From: Fasciola hepatica
Lineage: Eukaryota > Platyhelminthes > Trematoda > Plagiorchiida > Fasciolidae
NCBI GenBank assembly: GCA_948099385.1
Contig: CANUEZ040000129.1
Coordinates: forward strand, 6,516,501 to 6,580,500
Length of the DNA stretch: 64,000 nucleotides
Reading direction: 5' to 3'
The notes beneath the pieces were generated by a model. It did no database searches and was not told the origin of the DNA. It saw only the letters and a list, made by a program, of their open reading frames with translations. Positions 43,980 to 55,799 of the stretch are shown one piece after another (within the stretch, counting starts at the first letter, position 1; every line of letters starts with the position of its first letter). A program made the position numbers and the translations under genes.

Positions 43980-45200
43980 AAGTGACCAACTCGGATCGAT
44001 ATCCCGTCCCACACTCACGACATCACTTTGAATTCTTCCCAGTGTATTCTCCAGTAAAATTTATTTGATACGGGCATGTGACCAAACTCTCCTTGCTGAA
44101 GTGGACTTCACTGAAACGGCGGTCACTACTCCCTTTGGATTGTTCGAATTCTTAAACATGCCCTTCGGGCCGTGCAATGCTTCACAAACTCGCGATTCGT
44201 TGACGGCTTAACGCGTAGTCCACTTTTCAATAACCGTAAAACAACGACACTCTCATCGTCCGTTCAATTGCTGCAGAACAGGAGTCGCTTCTTCGACAAG
44301 TCTTCCAAATACTCTCCGACCACTGCGCTATTATCAACTCTTCTAAGGCCGCACTAAACGAGCCATCACCACTTTCTGGGTCACATCACTGACGGCAATT
44401 AAATTCGTCCCGCGGACGATAACATCAAAGCAGTTGCCGAATTTTCACTTCCAAAAAGCTTTGGACAGCCTAAAAACTTCAGTGTCTTCGTCAGTCATCA
44501 TTACCTTCCCGCACCCAATTGTGCCGCAACAGTGCAAACTCTCACCAGCCTGCTCTGAGGGATGCAACGCCAGCTTATCAGAACAGACCAAGCAAAAACA
44601 ATTTTAGCAAACTCAAGCACGCTCTAGCACTCCGCTTTTATTTCGCCATCCAGGTCCTACTGCTCCGGTCGGTATTGCAGTCCATGCGTCGGATGTCGCT
44701 ATCGGATGCGTACTCCAGTAAGAGGTAAACGGTGTGTGGGAACCTTTTGCGTTCCACTCCCGTCATCTGTCTCCAGCGAAAGCCAAACGTAGTGCCTTTG
44801 GTCACGAATTGCTCGCCATTTCTACTGCAATACGGCACTTCCGTCATGCTTCCGGAGGTCGGGTGTTCATCATTTCCACGGACCATGACCTATTGCTGTA
44901 TGAATTCCGAAACTCGTCGGACAGTCACTCTCCACGGGAGTTTTGACGGATGGGTTTTATCTCCCAGTTTTTCACGAACAAGTGACATGTCTCGGGCTCA
45001 GCGAACGTAGCTTCCGATACTCTGTCTCGCTTGCACAACGTCACATCGTCCGTCGGTTCATACATCGATTAAGAGGATCTGGCGCGTGCTCGAGCGGAAT
45101 CTGATTTTCAACAGTCGGTCAGGGGCACTAGCCTACTTGTGAGGGCTTTACCAACCCCGTCTTCAAACGGCACCGTATTTAGAGCCCCCAGCATTCGGTC
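43980..45200 (+). mobile_element. Decayed CsRn1-like Ty3/gypsy pol fragment
   Basis: Plus-strand relic of the same family as the element at 52.4-56.5 kb: [74 protein letters not shown]-like, and EDLARARAESDFQQSV with VRALPTPSSNGT. The order is RT, RNase H, then the region before the integrase zinc module. There are many stops and frameshifts; the YxDD region is lost. Confidence 0.78.
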
Positions 45201-47523
45201 CGGTTAGACTTCCCGGAGAAATACCTTTACTTTATGTTCTGTTGGGTCTATAACGACTGAAGTGGGGGAAGTTGTGACAAAAGACGGGGGTATGACTTCA
45301 TCTCACTCTATTCCAAAGTTTTTCGGTTTGTCCGGAAACTGTCGGACGTTCGGCACTGGGTGTCTTGACGTCTCCATAATACCTTGATCAATTTTTACTT
45401 GGAGGTTCCGTATAAGGACACAATGGGTGTGAGGGAAATTTCTAACATTAGAGCCTTCGGTAGTCTGTGAAACCGCTCTGTCTGAAGCCCTTGCTGTCAT
45501 CTGTCGTCGATTCTTTTTACTAACCCGTCGCACGTCCTGTTATTTCTTGAGTGTTTCTAAATCGGTGATCACCTCGACAGAACATTTAAATGGGCCGTCC
45601 ATTCGTCTCGAAGGGCACGTCTCGACTGTCAGAAATGGAAGTATAGTCGGTAAATTCCCAAAATACAACAGAGAGTAAGCTAAGATCCGGAAGTATTTAT
45701 TCCAAGCCCCGTACCCGCAGATTACTTCAAGACTTCAAGAGTGATTTTGTCCACAGAAGACTAGGCTCAAACTGATAGCATTCTCAAACCACAATAATAA
45801 TGATGGCGTATTTCTCCAATGCGATCGAGAATCACCAGTAAAAGCTTGATCGTATTGTACATCATTGCTCACTAAAATGGAATATCAGCAAATTTTTAAA
45901 GTAGGCTCCTCACATTTCAGCGACGGTACAGTAAAACTGGGAGAATTTCGAGTGAAGTAAAGTGACAGTGGTTTACGCAGCAAATACGGAAAGGCTTCCA
46001 ATTCAGGTTCTGGCAGTAATAATAATGAAAATGATAATGGTATATTTCTCGGCCACTGTCGAGACGCGCACGCGAGCGTGTGATCATGGTGTAACACGTT
46101 ACGCAATATGACGGAATGTTTGCAAATTTAAGAACAAAAGTCGAAATTGTCGGCGATGGAAAAACATGGCCGGTAGTAGTTTGAATGAATCCCCCTGTTA
46201 ATGGATTGCGCTGCAATTTCGAACCATTTTCCAGTTCGAGATGGACGGTGTTGCGCCGTGGGGATGCCGAGAAGATCCTTAAAATAGCGGTAAAGATACG
46301 TTATGGAACGAAAATGATGCAGGTCATCGAAAAAGGAAGCTTACTTGGGTTCCGCGAACAGAAGAATTCTGAACAAGATGAAAAATAAAAAAAAATTGCA
46401 TGGAAGTTTACTCGGGAAAATCGATGCATGCAAAGATAATAGCAATCCAAGAAGATGATGCTAACCCTGAATGACGGATTTACCGGGGTTCAATAATCGG
46501 GATGAGTTTTGAAACAGAGAGACATGAAACCAATTTTATGAAGGTGCACTCGGGAAAATTGGTAGATGTGTGAGGAACAGCAGTCCATAAAATGTGAGTT
46601 TAACTTCAGGATCAGTAACCTGTACCACTACGAAATGACGAAGCGTAACTGGAGGGTCCTGGAGAAGTGAAGAGTCAATTTCCAGCCAACTACTGTCCAA
46701 AGGAAAAGTCAACTGTTGCAACGGATACTAAAGTGGAAATTCTCCGCATGGACTTGAGCACTACTATGCTGTTTCACTGACAAAAATATATAGATACATA
46801 TATATTGGAGCATTTGGTCTCAGTGTCATTCAGCTTTTTCACCGGCAATTTACAACATCCTATAGATATGGTTCTTCTGGCGGGATAGAGTATGTGTCGG
46901 TCAATCAGCCGGGTGTGGCGAGATTTGACGGATTAAACTGATGACTGGTATTGACCGGCATATTAACAGGATGCGTGTGAACAGTTATTTGTGTTGGCTG
47001 CAATGGTGATATCGACAGGAGAGGCTTCGTGTTAGAAAACGCTAAACGATCTGATAAGCAGTTGGGAGTATTTTCTGTAGGGTGGCTTGGTTGCGGTTCC
47101 AGTTGCTTTGACAGGTTCCACTTGGGCCTCTTTCGGTACGAGTCAAGGTGGCATTGTAGCGGTTGCCATCTTCGTTCATACTTTTACCATGTTTATTGTT
47201 TAACTGAACGCTGACTGCCAAGCGCGGTTGCCATTTGACCGTTGCTCTTGCGCACGCTCTCACGCACGCTCCCAAATACACGCTAACCACTTTCTCTCCC
47301 AATCGCCTTCTCGTTCTCACGGGTCGTGGAGAATACTGTTCTGGTTAACATATTTGTGCAGTGCCGCACATTAGAGTAACGTGCAGGTGGTCCACGCAGT
47401 ACAAAGGACCGAAGCACGCGTTTACTAAGGAAACCGCGAAGTAAGGTCTAATCAACCTTACAGCATCCCTGGTTATCCAGTTTGACGACCGGGAAGGTGG
47501 GGAGACAACGAACCATACACCAA
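45201..47523. other. Region before the CACTA-like element, no feature recognised
   Basis: About 2.3 kb with short open frames lacking family resemblance. A short GGGAAAAT-rich imperfect internal repeat occurs around 46,380-46,560. Confidence 0.4.
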
Positions 47524-47583
47524 CCCAGGCAGCACAAGGGGACACTCGACCGTCACCTGAGTGTCCCCTAGGGGACGGTCGCA
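47524..47583. repeat. Left terminal and subterminal repeat of the CACTA-like element
   Basis: Terminal CCCAGGCAGCAC, then one GACCGTCACCTGAGTGTCCC-type unit, followed by a short inverted GGGGACGGTC that pairs with it around CCTAGG. Confidence 0.75.
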
Positions 47584-48183
47584 GGAAAGCAGTGCAATGC
47601 CCCCAAAAATAACTTTAAACTATGTGAAAACCGGAGAATCCGTCACAAATGCAAAATATTTCGAACGAGAGTCTCTGTTAAGCCACATTTCCGAATATTT
47701 AGTAGCTTGGTCCCCATTGGATTCAGATACAGAAATCTCTAGAATCGTGAATGCCTGAGAATTCTGAACCTAATATTATGTTAAAAAACCATAATAAGAA
47801 AATTTTTTGGCATTTACTGTCCATGTTATAGCGTATTATAAATTTTAATGTCTTGTTTGTTTTAATGCATTCCCATCATGGCGGCCAGTTTTTGGCGGTG
47901 GCCGGTTTATGTCGCATCTGAGACTTCACTGCTAGACATTGCGCTGCGTGTGGTCGGTTTATAACGTTCTTCGGACGGTAAATCCCATTTATTTTTACTT
48001 GTCTCTTCGTCCTTAGATGAAAAAGATGCACCCAAAATTGCGTGGCTTTTCCAGAACTACAATATGGAGGCGCAAGAAGCTGATCTCAGTTCGCAGGGTT
48101 GTTGGGGGCGATTTCAACTCGTCCCTCATATGCGATGATGGTGTAAAAAGTTAGCTGATATGAAGTTCGTTACAAAATAGCAG

Positions 48184-50278
48184 GCATATGTTCCGTTTCA
48201 ACGAACAACGATACCGATAATTTAATTGATGACATCGACAGTCCTGAAGAATCGAATGTCTCATCGACAGCAGTTGAGCAGCGACAAGTCACAGCTGCTA
48301 CAACCTCTACCGCTGTTAGGTAATGCACACTGGATTTCTAAATGTGGGTAGTTGTGAGAACACGATGAGGGATAACACGTACATACCAGAGGAGTGGGAG
48401 TCAACTTTTTTGGCTGCGACTACCTCCACGAAAGGTAAGCTTTAAGGTGATCAGCAGTGTGTGCAACAGAATCATTATTTATAGATGGAGAAGTGAAATT
48501 TACAACACCGGCCAAAATGACAACTGCCCTCACAGAAGGTATGTGAATTAATAAACCTAATTTTTCCAGCCGTTCCTTCGGCCAAGGATGTTGTGAGGCA
48601 GGCTGCTATACTAATGAAATCATCAATGGCCGACTTGCGGATTTTATTACGAGCTCTGAGACAGTTGAAGCTCGACTTGCCATTGGATCGGAGGTCGTTG
48701 TTGGGGACGCCTAGGAGAATCCAAAAGAAAAATGTTGGCGACGGCAGATACGTACATTTTGGGCTAAGTGAAACCTTGCAACGAGCCCTTGAGTGTAGAC
48801 CTCTCGCACCGGACAGCTGCGTTTATATCCAGTTGCACATCGATGGTATGAGCTTGTTTCGTGGCTCATCGCACCAGTTGTGGCCCATATCGTGTCGCCT
48901 CTTGGACCCTACGTCGCGAGTTTTTATCGTTGGTCTATATTGTGGAATGTCCAAACATGCCGACGTGCATCGATATTTGGAAGACTTGATACAGGAATTG
49001 GCGTCATTATTATCCCATGGCATCATTATTCGTGGAAGTGGTGTTCATTGCAGAATTGTGTTGCGGAGTGTTGTGGCAGATAATCCAGCCAAGGCAATGC
49101 TTAAGCAGGTTAAGCATCATTTTGGGTTATACAGCTGCCACAGATGCACACAACGCGGCTATTGTGTCCATCGCCGTCTCATTTTCCCTTCAACCACGGG
49201 AAGATTACGCAATGACAATGACTTTCGAAATCGTCGCCAACGTAGTCATCATACTGGAAGTTCCCCGTTCGAAGTACTACCGGTGGATATGATAGACCTG
49301 TTTCCAAACGACTACATGCACAGTGTCTGTCTTGGAATAATGCGACGATTAATCGGTCTTTGGCGTAAATCTCGTTCTGGACGTAGACCGATTTTGGATT
49401 TTAATGGTGTGCGACAGGTAAACGAACACTTGAGGACTATAGAGAAACATATGACGTGTGAATTTCCCCGCGTGTGTCGAACGCTTGAGGACATTGAATA
49501 TTGGAAGGCAACAGAGTACAGGCAATGCCTGTTATATCTGGGACCCGTGGTTTTCAAGAAAGTATTGCCGGCGGATCATTACAGGAACTTCATGTGTTTC
49601 TCTCTATTCACATACATTTTGTGTAGCACCAAGTGGTCTCCCCACTACTTGGACTATATTGAACGCCAGTTGCCCCGGGTTGTCCAGAAATTCATGATGT
49701 TGTACGGGGAAGAAGAGGTAGTATTCAACGTGCACAGTTGGCTGCACATCGGTGCTGATGTGCGGATTCACGGGCCATTGGATAACTTCTCAGCTTTTCC
49801 GTTTGAGTCATACATGCAGATCATTCGCAGTTGTGTGACCAGTCGACACATGATTGCTGAACAAGTGTTTCGTCGCACTCAGGAACGATGTGCTGAGGCC
49901 AAACTGTACACGGATGTAAGATTCTGGGACAACACTTTCTCCGGGCCCGTAAGGCGTAGGGGTCTGAATGGTCAATTGATGGACATTGGTTCAACAATTT
50001 ACAGCAATGAAACACCAAATAACTGTGCACTGATCAACCGCAGACCGGCCGTCATCCAAAGAGTGGAAGGCGCGCTATTGCATGCTCATCTATTTGAACA
50101 CTGTGACGAATTCTTCGACTACCCAATTCCCTCTGGACATTTGGGCATATTCCTTTGTCACAGTTTGTCCGAGAGCACGGTCTGCTACGGTCTAAGTGAG
50201 GTCATGTGCAAAGGTTTAATGCTACCTTACGGTGAAAAGTGGGTGTTTTATCCCATATTGCACACATGGGCGATATAA
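48184..50278 (+). CDS. CACTA-like transposase (last large exon 48,570-50,278)
   Basis: The main exon is open for over 560 codons and looks intact. The RNase H-like core is suggested by YIQLHIDGMSLF (first Asp), LFPNDYMHSVCLGIMRRLIG (second Asp, with the family's DYMH box) and NFSAFPFESYM (third acid, in the GPLDN..AFPFE box). A CHRCTQRGYC Cys cluster lies between the first two. Probable upstream exons, with micro-introns, are 48,184-48,319, one ending at 48,434 and 48,485-48,538; introns of 50 and 31 bp separate the last three exons. The start codon is uncertain; a basic segment at about 48,017 (MKKMHPKLRGFSRTT) may be the N-terminus. The protein would bind the element ends and cut and paste it. 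Confidence 0.78.
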
Positions 50279-50319
50279 TGGTAATTCTATGAAGGTATTC
50301 TGTTTATATTCCATTTCAG

Positions 50320-51895
50320 ATGTTTGTCGTTGTGGAGTTCTTAGTTGATAATTCCGTTGCTATTGTTAATGAAAAGTGGATGATTGGCCACAGAAAGGTT
50401 AGGTGGCCTCGTTGCCCTACCGCCAGAGTCCAGAAGTTCGTTCGTGAGGGCCAGTCACCACCACCTATCACTTCTGTTTACGATGTCAAGGTGCATAAAA
50501 TGTTCGGTAAGTTCCTGATCAGTGTTCGTAACTTGCAGATGCATTCGACGATGCTATGCGTTGTCAAAGACTTCTCGAAGAATTGTCGGAACTACCATCT
50601 TCCGACGCTACAGCTGCGATAGATTTCTGTGCTAAAAAGAAAAGGTATGTGAACTTACGTTGACTCAATACCTTTTTCAGGAAACCGAAACACTTCTCAG
50701 ATACCAGTTCCGACGAGGAACCCAAGCGACGGAAAACAGTACCAGTTGACATTGATCTCTCGCCACCTCCGATTCTCGAAGATATGTCCACCGCAACATC
50801 TCCGAAACGGAGTCAACCGGAGGTAACTGCTAATGTCAGCTGTCTTTGGGGTCCAGTAGTCACCACGTACGTTTTTATCCATTTTTATAACGTGTTCAGA
50901 TCCCAAGTCACCACTCACTCTATTATACCAGCAACATCAACTCCCATTCGGGACACTGGGAGGCACTTAGTACAGTACGTGCATTTTTAAAATATATTGT
51001 CACCTTTTCTACATTTAGGAAAACGGAAACAGTAACAAAGGTGAAAAACACAACAGATAGAGTTTCGGAACACGTTACTTATGGAAAAACTTTGGTTGGT
51101 ATGTCTAACTTCGGATGTTACGTTCATTGATTACAGCTATGATTAATGATCTAACCAATCGGGTTGTGGAACTGCAAAAAATAATGGAGGACGTTAAGTC
51201 CAAACTGTGCAGGTTGGAACACGTTTCCGGTGCATCCGTACAGGTCATGCATTGCTCTAATCCTGTGCGAAACGCATGGGAGTTCAAAAGGTTGAATGAA
51301 AAATTAGAAGATGAAACTTTCTACGAACAAATGGTAATTTATATTGTTCATAATTTTCTGACTAGCAGTTGAATTTCCTTATTGCAACGGGAACGCGCAC
51401 AGTTGGGGAGTGTGTACGTCAGATAATGCGTACACTGATCGCCGATGGCTTTTTGCATAAATTAAACTGGCGCGGTGTCCACGGTCGTCAGTCATTTGCC
51501 AATACAAAAGTCTGTAGAATTACTGTCGGTGAGTATGCCGTTCCGTGTTATCCTATTCTTCATTCGTAGACGCAGTAACTAGACACAATTTTCCGGGAGT
51601 TACAACACTTTTTATACACGAAAAGATCCAACGTTGGATTCAAAGGTGCAGACCGACTGAGGTTACTAGCACCGAATCGCCATTTCAGGACGTGGCCGTC
51701 CAAACCGACAGTGTTGAGGTCAGTTTTGGCTGGGTCATCGTTTATATATTATGTATTGCTGAACCCTCTCATAAGCCGATTTCTAGCGTTAACAATTATA
51801 ACGACATTTATTACTGCACCGATTCAACAAGTATCTCTTTTTCTTTGTTCCAGGTACTGGAAAGTTCACGAAAATGGACCATGGATGGATGTTGA
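50320..51895 (+). CDS. DUF4806 accessory protein of the CACTA-like element (multi-exon)
   Basis: Starts at ATG 50,320 (MFVVVEFLVDNSVAIV...WMIGHRKVRWP). About eight exons are joined across micro-introns, the first 50,507-50,538 (32 bp). Middle exons encode an acidic and basic linker (FSDTSSDEEPKRRKT), then a coiled coil (MINDLTNRVVELQKIMEDVK). The C-terminal DUF4806 domain is NEKLEDETFYEQM, NFLIATGTRTVGECVRQIMR, LNWRGVHGRQSFANTKVC and GVTTLFIHEKIQRWIQ. The last exon gives SSRKWTMDGC and TGA at 51,895. DUF4806 proteins accompany such transposases in animals; their biochemical role is unknown. Exon limits were placed by GT-AG and frame. Confidence 0.72.
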
Positions 51896-52195
51896 TTGCT
51901 CGCTGACCAGCCCAGTGTACACAGATTTACAAATAGCTAAATATATAATTATCACCTTTGAAACCTGTATTTTATTTGAACTCCCGGGGATTGATTCCGC
52001 TAAATGTTGTATGCGGAGTTATGGTTAAGCTTACTGTAAGATGATCGTGCTTATGCGCTTGCGCTGACCTTCGGCTGTTCAGTAGATTACCAGTATATTA
52101 TTTAGTATGTACGTATTTCGGTGTTGTAGTTAGAGTTACAAATTTCATGGTGCCAGGGGAGTCCGTTTCGATAAGCTTCCGGGGCCGTCTCCTGG

Positions 52196-52402
52196 GTGTT
52201 CCCTGACCGTCACCTGAGTGTCCCCTGACCGTCACCTGAGTGTCCCTGACCGTCACCTGAGTGTCCCCTGACCGTCACCTGAGTGTCCCTTTTTTGTTTC
52301 AAAGGGGACACTCAGGTGACGGTCGGAGGACACTCAGGGGACGGCCAGGGGACACTCAGGTGACGTTCAGGTGACGCTCAGGTGACGGTCGTGCTGCTTG
52401 GG
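52196..52402. repeat. Right subterminal repeat cluster, palindromic
   Basis: Four direct units of about 21-22 bp (CCGTCACCTGAGTGTCCCCTGA) are followed after a short TTTTTTGTTTC spacer by at least three inverted units (GGGGACACTCAGGTGACGG) and shorter derivatives, up to the terminal GTGCTGCTTGGG. The two halves could form a long hairpin. Such arrays are where CACTA-type transposases bind. Confidence 0.88.
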
Positions 52403-52439
52403 AATATACAGTAAATGATACGCAAAACAATAATATATT

Positions 52440-54887
52440 TCAAAGGAGCTTAAATATAGGGTGGTAATGACGCATTGTGGACAAGTACAATGCATACCAT
52501 GAGGAGCAGAAGAGTACTCGGGCCCAGTGAACTAAGCAAGGTGTTTTGGGGCACGCAGGCAAAAGAAGCATATATAGAAGTGCCAAAAGAAAGCTTACTA
52601 AATACAAAAAGGAGGATTGCTCCTGCAAGATGAGGTAATTACCAAAGGGGAAAATAGTGCCCTCCAGAAGTCCTGAATCGGCCGCTGGCGGGAGAATGAT
52701 AAATGAATGATAAATGTTTGGCCAAACAAATCGGGCACGGACTAGTTTGCATGTGGCCTTGATACCCGGATGGGATAGACCGTGCAACACATCGAAAATT
52801 GGACGGCGATGTGAAAGTGGTACGATTGGCCTTGGGTGATCCAAGGTGGTGTCGCAGAGGATAGTGCCAGCAGATGACGGAAGAGGCAAAGCCCGCACTC
52901 GGAGACTTGTATCGCGAATGGTTTGTTGAAACTCAGGATCCTGCTGGCTTCGTGCCAGGTCCTCGAGATTGATACCGAGAGCAGCGGGCGACCCGAGACT
53001 GTGGATCCTGGAAAGAGTATCTGCAGCCACATTAGCTGACCCGGAGATATGACGAATGTCAGTAGAAAATTGCGATATGAAATCCAGCTGGCGAATTTCT
53101 CGTGGAGAATGACGATCAGACGCGTTGCGGAAAGCATACAGTAGTGGCTTGTGATCTGTGAAAATGATGAATTCCCGTCCTTCCAGAGCGTGGCGAAAGT
53201 GACGTATGGCGGTGTAGACGGCAAGTAACTCACGGCCAAACGCACTGTATTTGGATTCTGCGGAAGACAGGCGGCGTGAGTGAAAAGCCAGAGGCTCCCA
53301 GGCGCCGTCCACGGCCTGCTGGAGAACGCAGCCAAGTGCGACATCGGAAGCATCAACAGCGATACTGACGGGAGCATGGGGATCCGGATGACGGAGAAGA
53401 ACCGCAGACGACAAGGCCTGTTTGAGCTGAGAAAAGGCCTCCTGGGCTTGATCGGTCCAGATGAGGGTTCGTTGTTTGCCCCGCAAAAGATCAGTGAGCG
53501 GTTGCATCAGGGTGGCGCAGTGTGGGATGAACCGGCGGTAATAATTGACAAAGCCGTTAAAACGTTTAAGCTGTTTGAAGGACTGTGGAAGTGGAAATTC
53601 AGCAATATCACTGACCTTGGTTTCAGCCGGACGAATGCCGTTGGCGTCGATGATGTGACCGAGGAAGAGCAATGACGGCTTCCCTAATTCAGTCTTGGCG
53701 GCATTGATGGTAACACCGTGCTCTGTTAACCGCTGAAAGAGCTGTCGAAGATGAAGCTGATGTTCGTCAACGCTGGGGCTAGCGACAAGAATATCATCGA
53801 TGTAAGCGTGAACGAAGGGCAGTCCGCGGGTAACACCGTCAATAAACTGCTGGAACGTTTGGGACGCGTTGCGCAAGCCAAATGGCATACGGAGAAACTC
53901 AAATAGACCAAACGGAGTGGTAACGGCGGTTTTTGCAACGTCCTCGTCGGCGACCGGAATTTGATGATAGGCCCGGACCAGGTCGATTTTGCTGAAGATG
54001 GTGGATCCAGCCAGAGCAGACGTGATATCATGAATGTGAGGCACAGGATATCGATCTGGCGTTGTGACCTGATTGAGGCGACGATAGTCACCACACGGAC
54101 CCCAGTCGCCCGAAGTTCTCTTCGGCACCATGTGCAATGGAGAGGCCCACGGGCTGTTCGAAGGACGGATGATGCCTATGTCCAGCATTTTCTGGAATTC
54201 AAGACGAGCGACGGCCAGTTTGTCTGGGGCTAGGCGACGCGGACGGGCAAAAACAGGAGGTCCAGAGGTACTGATGTGATGTACAACAGCCGAGCGCACC
54301 ATGGGTAAGTGGTTTGCCGGTCCGGTTAGAGACGGAAACTCAGCTAAAATTTTGGCGAAGGTATCGTTGGCGATAGGAGCTACGGACGGTCGAACAACGT
54401 TGACCAAGCAGACAGATCCAACAACAGCACGATGAGTCACAGGGTCGGTTAACTTACGAGAAGCGGGATGTAACGAAAGGTTGAAATGATGCAGAAAATC
54501 AACTCCTAAGATGGGCTGGGAAACGTCAGCAATGACAAAATTCCACTGAAAAAAACGACGCAACCCCAGATCTAACTTGAGACGCCTAGTACCAAAAGTG
54601 GATATACGAGACCCATTGGCGGCCTGAAGCTCTAAAGTTTGCCGGTGCTGACGATCAGAAGGGTTAGGGGGAACGACACTGATCTGTGCGCCAGTGTCAA
54701 TCAAAAACTGACGGTGGGAGATGAGGTCCTTGATAAATAGAAGACGGCAGGGTGTAGGGAGGCCAACGAGCGCTGCCGTACCTACACGTTGGCCGACGAG
54801 TTTCCCTGGTTGTCGTGGAACGTGCACGGGGGTGTACACTTCCTGGCGCTGGCACGATACTGGCGGTGATACCAACACCATGTCCAA
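52440..54887 (-). CDS. CsRn1-like Pol (protease, RT, RNase H; integrase truncated)
   Basis: The 815-codon frame has protease [13 protein letters not shown] (residues about 55-67), then RT with [62 protein letters not shown] and the intact catalytic [13 protein letters not shown]. RNase H follows ([43 protein letters not shown]), then LSRIHS and the integrase zinc module ([19 protein letters not shown]). After FVWPNIYH the frame passes a deletion and translates LTR U3 ([15 protein letters not shown]) to the stop at 52,440, so the last 90 or so residues are not integrase. The frame is shifted relative to gag and overlaps it by 106 bases, implying a ribosomal frameshift or separate processing. 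Confidence 0.88.
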   Translation of the reverse strand: MDMVLVSPPVSCQRQEVYTPVHVPRQPGKLVGQRVGTAALVGLPTPCRLLFIKDLISHRQFLIDTGAQISVVPPNPSDRQHRQTLELQAANGSRISTFGTRRLKLDLGLRRFFQWNFVIADVSQPILGVDFLHHFNLSLHPASRKLTDPVTHRAVVGSVCLVNVVRPSVAPIANDTFAKILAEFPSLTGPANHLPMVRSAVVHHISTSGPPVFARPRRLAPDKLAVARLEFQKMLDIGIIRPSNSPWASPLHMVPKRTSGDWGPCGDYRRLNQVTTPDRYPVPHIHDITSALAGSTIFSKIDLVRAYHQIPVADEDVAKTAVTTPFGLFEFLRMPFGLRNASQTFQQFIDGVTRGLPFVHAYIDDILVASPSVDEHQLHLRQLFQRLTEHGVTINAAKTELGKPSLLFLGHIIDANGIRPAETKVSDIAEFPLPQSFKQLKRFNGFVNYYRRFIPHCATLMQPLTDLLRGKQRTLIWTDQAQEAFSQLKQALSSAVLLRHPDPHAPVSIAVDASDVALGCVLQQAVDGAWEPLAFHSRRLSSAESKYSAFGRELLAVYTAIRHFRHALEGREFIIFTDHKPLLYAFRNASDRHSPREIRQLDFISQFSTDIRHISGSANVAADTLSRIHSLGSPAALGINLEDLARSQQDPEFQQTIRDTSLRVRALPLPSSAGTILCDTTLDHPRPIVPLSHRRPIFDVLHGLSHPGIKATCKLVRARFVWPNIYHSFIILPPAADSGLLEGTIFPFGNYLILQEQSSFLYLVSFLLALLYMLLLPACPKTPCLVHWARVLFCSSWYALYLSTMRHYHPIFKLL
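52552..52703 (-). repeat. 3' LTR remnant (U3 piece)
   Basis: 152 bp essentially identical to 56,097-56,248, including a TATA-like CTATATATGC on the minus strand. R and U5 are absent on its left side, and the upstream U3 is absent on its right side, where it joins integrase. Confidence 0.9.
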
Positions 54888-55627
54888 GTGTGTGCATCGG
54901 GAGAGGATGGCCTAGGAGGACTGCGAGCGGCAATAGGCCGACGGGTGCGAGTTGGGGAGCGGCTACGACGTGCCGAACGTGAAGACTGAATAGCGGTCAC
55001 GTCCGCCCGAAGGGCACTGAGTTGTGCAGCTAAATCTGTGAGAGTCGCCTCCGTAGTGGTTGTGGACGAACGAACACACTGACTAATTTGGGCGGAGGCG
55101 GTTTCCATAAAGCGGTCCGCCGCCAAAGCCAGTCTGTCTAGTGAGACTTCATCTACGAGAAGGGCCAGAGTGCATTGCGCTTGTTGGGGTAGCTGCTGCA
55201 TCCACAATTCTCGCAACATCATGTCACCAACTTGGATGCCCTTGGCCAGCTGTCGCATACGACGCAGAAGCTGTGAAGGCTTCTGGTCACCGAGGGAAAT
55301 GCCACTAAGCAGCTGACGAAGACGGTTTGAGTCGGAGACCCCGGTGCGATCTAAGATAGCCTGGCGAAGCATATCATAAGGCTTGTCCGTGGGTGGGTTG
55401 GAGATGATATCCTCGACAGCTTCAAGAATATTTAGAGGAAGTTCGGCAGTGAGATGCACATACTTCTGTTGCTGGGAGGTGATTCTGGAGGCAGCAAACT
55501 GTGCTTCCAGATGAGTCAGCCAAAGAGAGGGATTACCCGGAATGAAAGGTAACGCTTTCACTGGGCGCGCAATAGAGAGCGTTTCAGGCACCGCAGGGTC
55601 AGACATAGTTAACTTAGCGTCATCCAT
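54782..55627 (-). CDS. CsRn1-like Gag (281 codons)
   Basis: An intact capsid-like [56 protein letters not shown] and [13 protein letters not shown] are capsid helices of CsRn1-type Gag. A coiled stretch and a basic Arg/Ser-rich segment ([14 protein letters not shown]) follow, then the unusual nucleocapsid motif [18 protein letters not shown] (C-x2-H-x9-C-x3-C instead of CCHC), diagnostic of this lineage. Gag packages the element RNA. The chosen start is the first ATG (MDDAKLTM), 150 bases after the primer site. Confidence 0.88.
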   Translation of the reverse strand: MDDAKLTMSDPAVPETLSIARPVKALPFIPGNPSLWLTHLEAQFAASRITSQQQKYVHLTAELPLNILEAVEDIISNPPTDKPYDMLRQAILDRTGVSDSNRLRQLLSGISLGDQKPSQLLRRMRQLAKGIQVGDMMLRELWMQQLPQQAQCTLALLVDEVSLDRLALAADRFMETASAQISQCVRSSTTTTEATLTDLAAQLSALRADVTAIQSSRSARRSRSPTRTRRPIAARSPPRPSSPDAHTWTWCWYHRQYRASARKCTPPCTFHDNQGNSSANV

Positions 55628-55776
55628 ATCAAATAGACAGCAAAATAAATATACGATGGCTGATCGAAATTAACACCAAAAAAGGCTCAATACGTATGTG
55701 CACAACGAAAACAAAAGGAACGCTGCAGGGCACGGACGATATAATAAATAAATAAAAATTAATAATAACTTGGAAC

Positions 55777-55788
55777 GGGCTCACCAAT
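55777..55788 (-). promoter_or_regulatory. Primer binding site of the CsRn1-like element
   Basis: TTGGTGAGCCCG on the minus strand is close to the TGGTGACCCCG complement of the tRNA-Trp 3' end used by CsRn1-lineage elements, with one mismatch. Confidence 0.6.
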
Positions 55789-55799
55789 TTGGTCGAACG

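Larger units (their letters stand above)
47524..52402 (+). mobile_element. CACTA/EnSpm-like DNA transposon, apparently complete (4.88 kb)
   Basis: The left end begins CCCAGGCAGCACA and the right end finishes GTGCTGCTTGGG, so the first 12 bases are inverted with one mismatch. Both ends carry subterminal GACCGTCACCTGAGTGTCCC units. Flanking bases are AA on both sides, consistent with a 2-bp target duplication but too short to prove it. Inside are a transposase gene and, in the same orientation, a DUF4806 gene, the known two-gene layout of animal CACTA-type elements. The termini do not read CACTA, so the family name rests on the transposase and gene pair. Confidence 0.75.

Noticed and set aside
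52440..52700. C-terminal 90 residues of the 815-codon pol frame considered as a novel domain.
   Set aside because: The DNA is a 152-bp LTR piece that is repeated at 56,097-56,248, plus flank; the reading frame through it is fortuitous.
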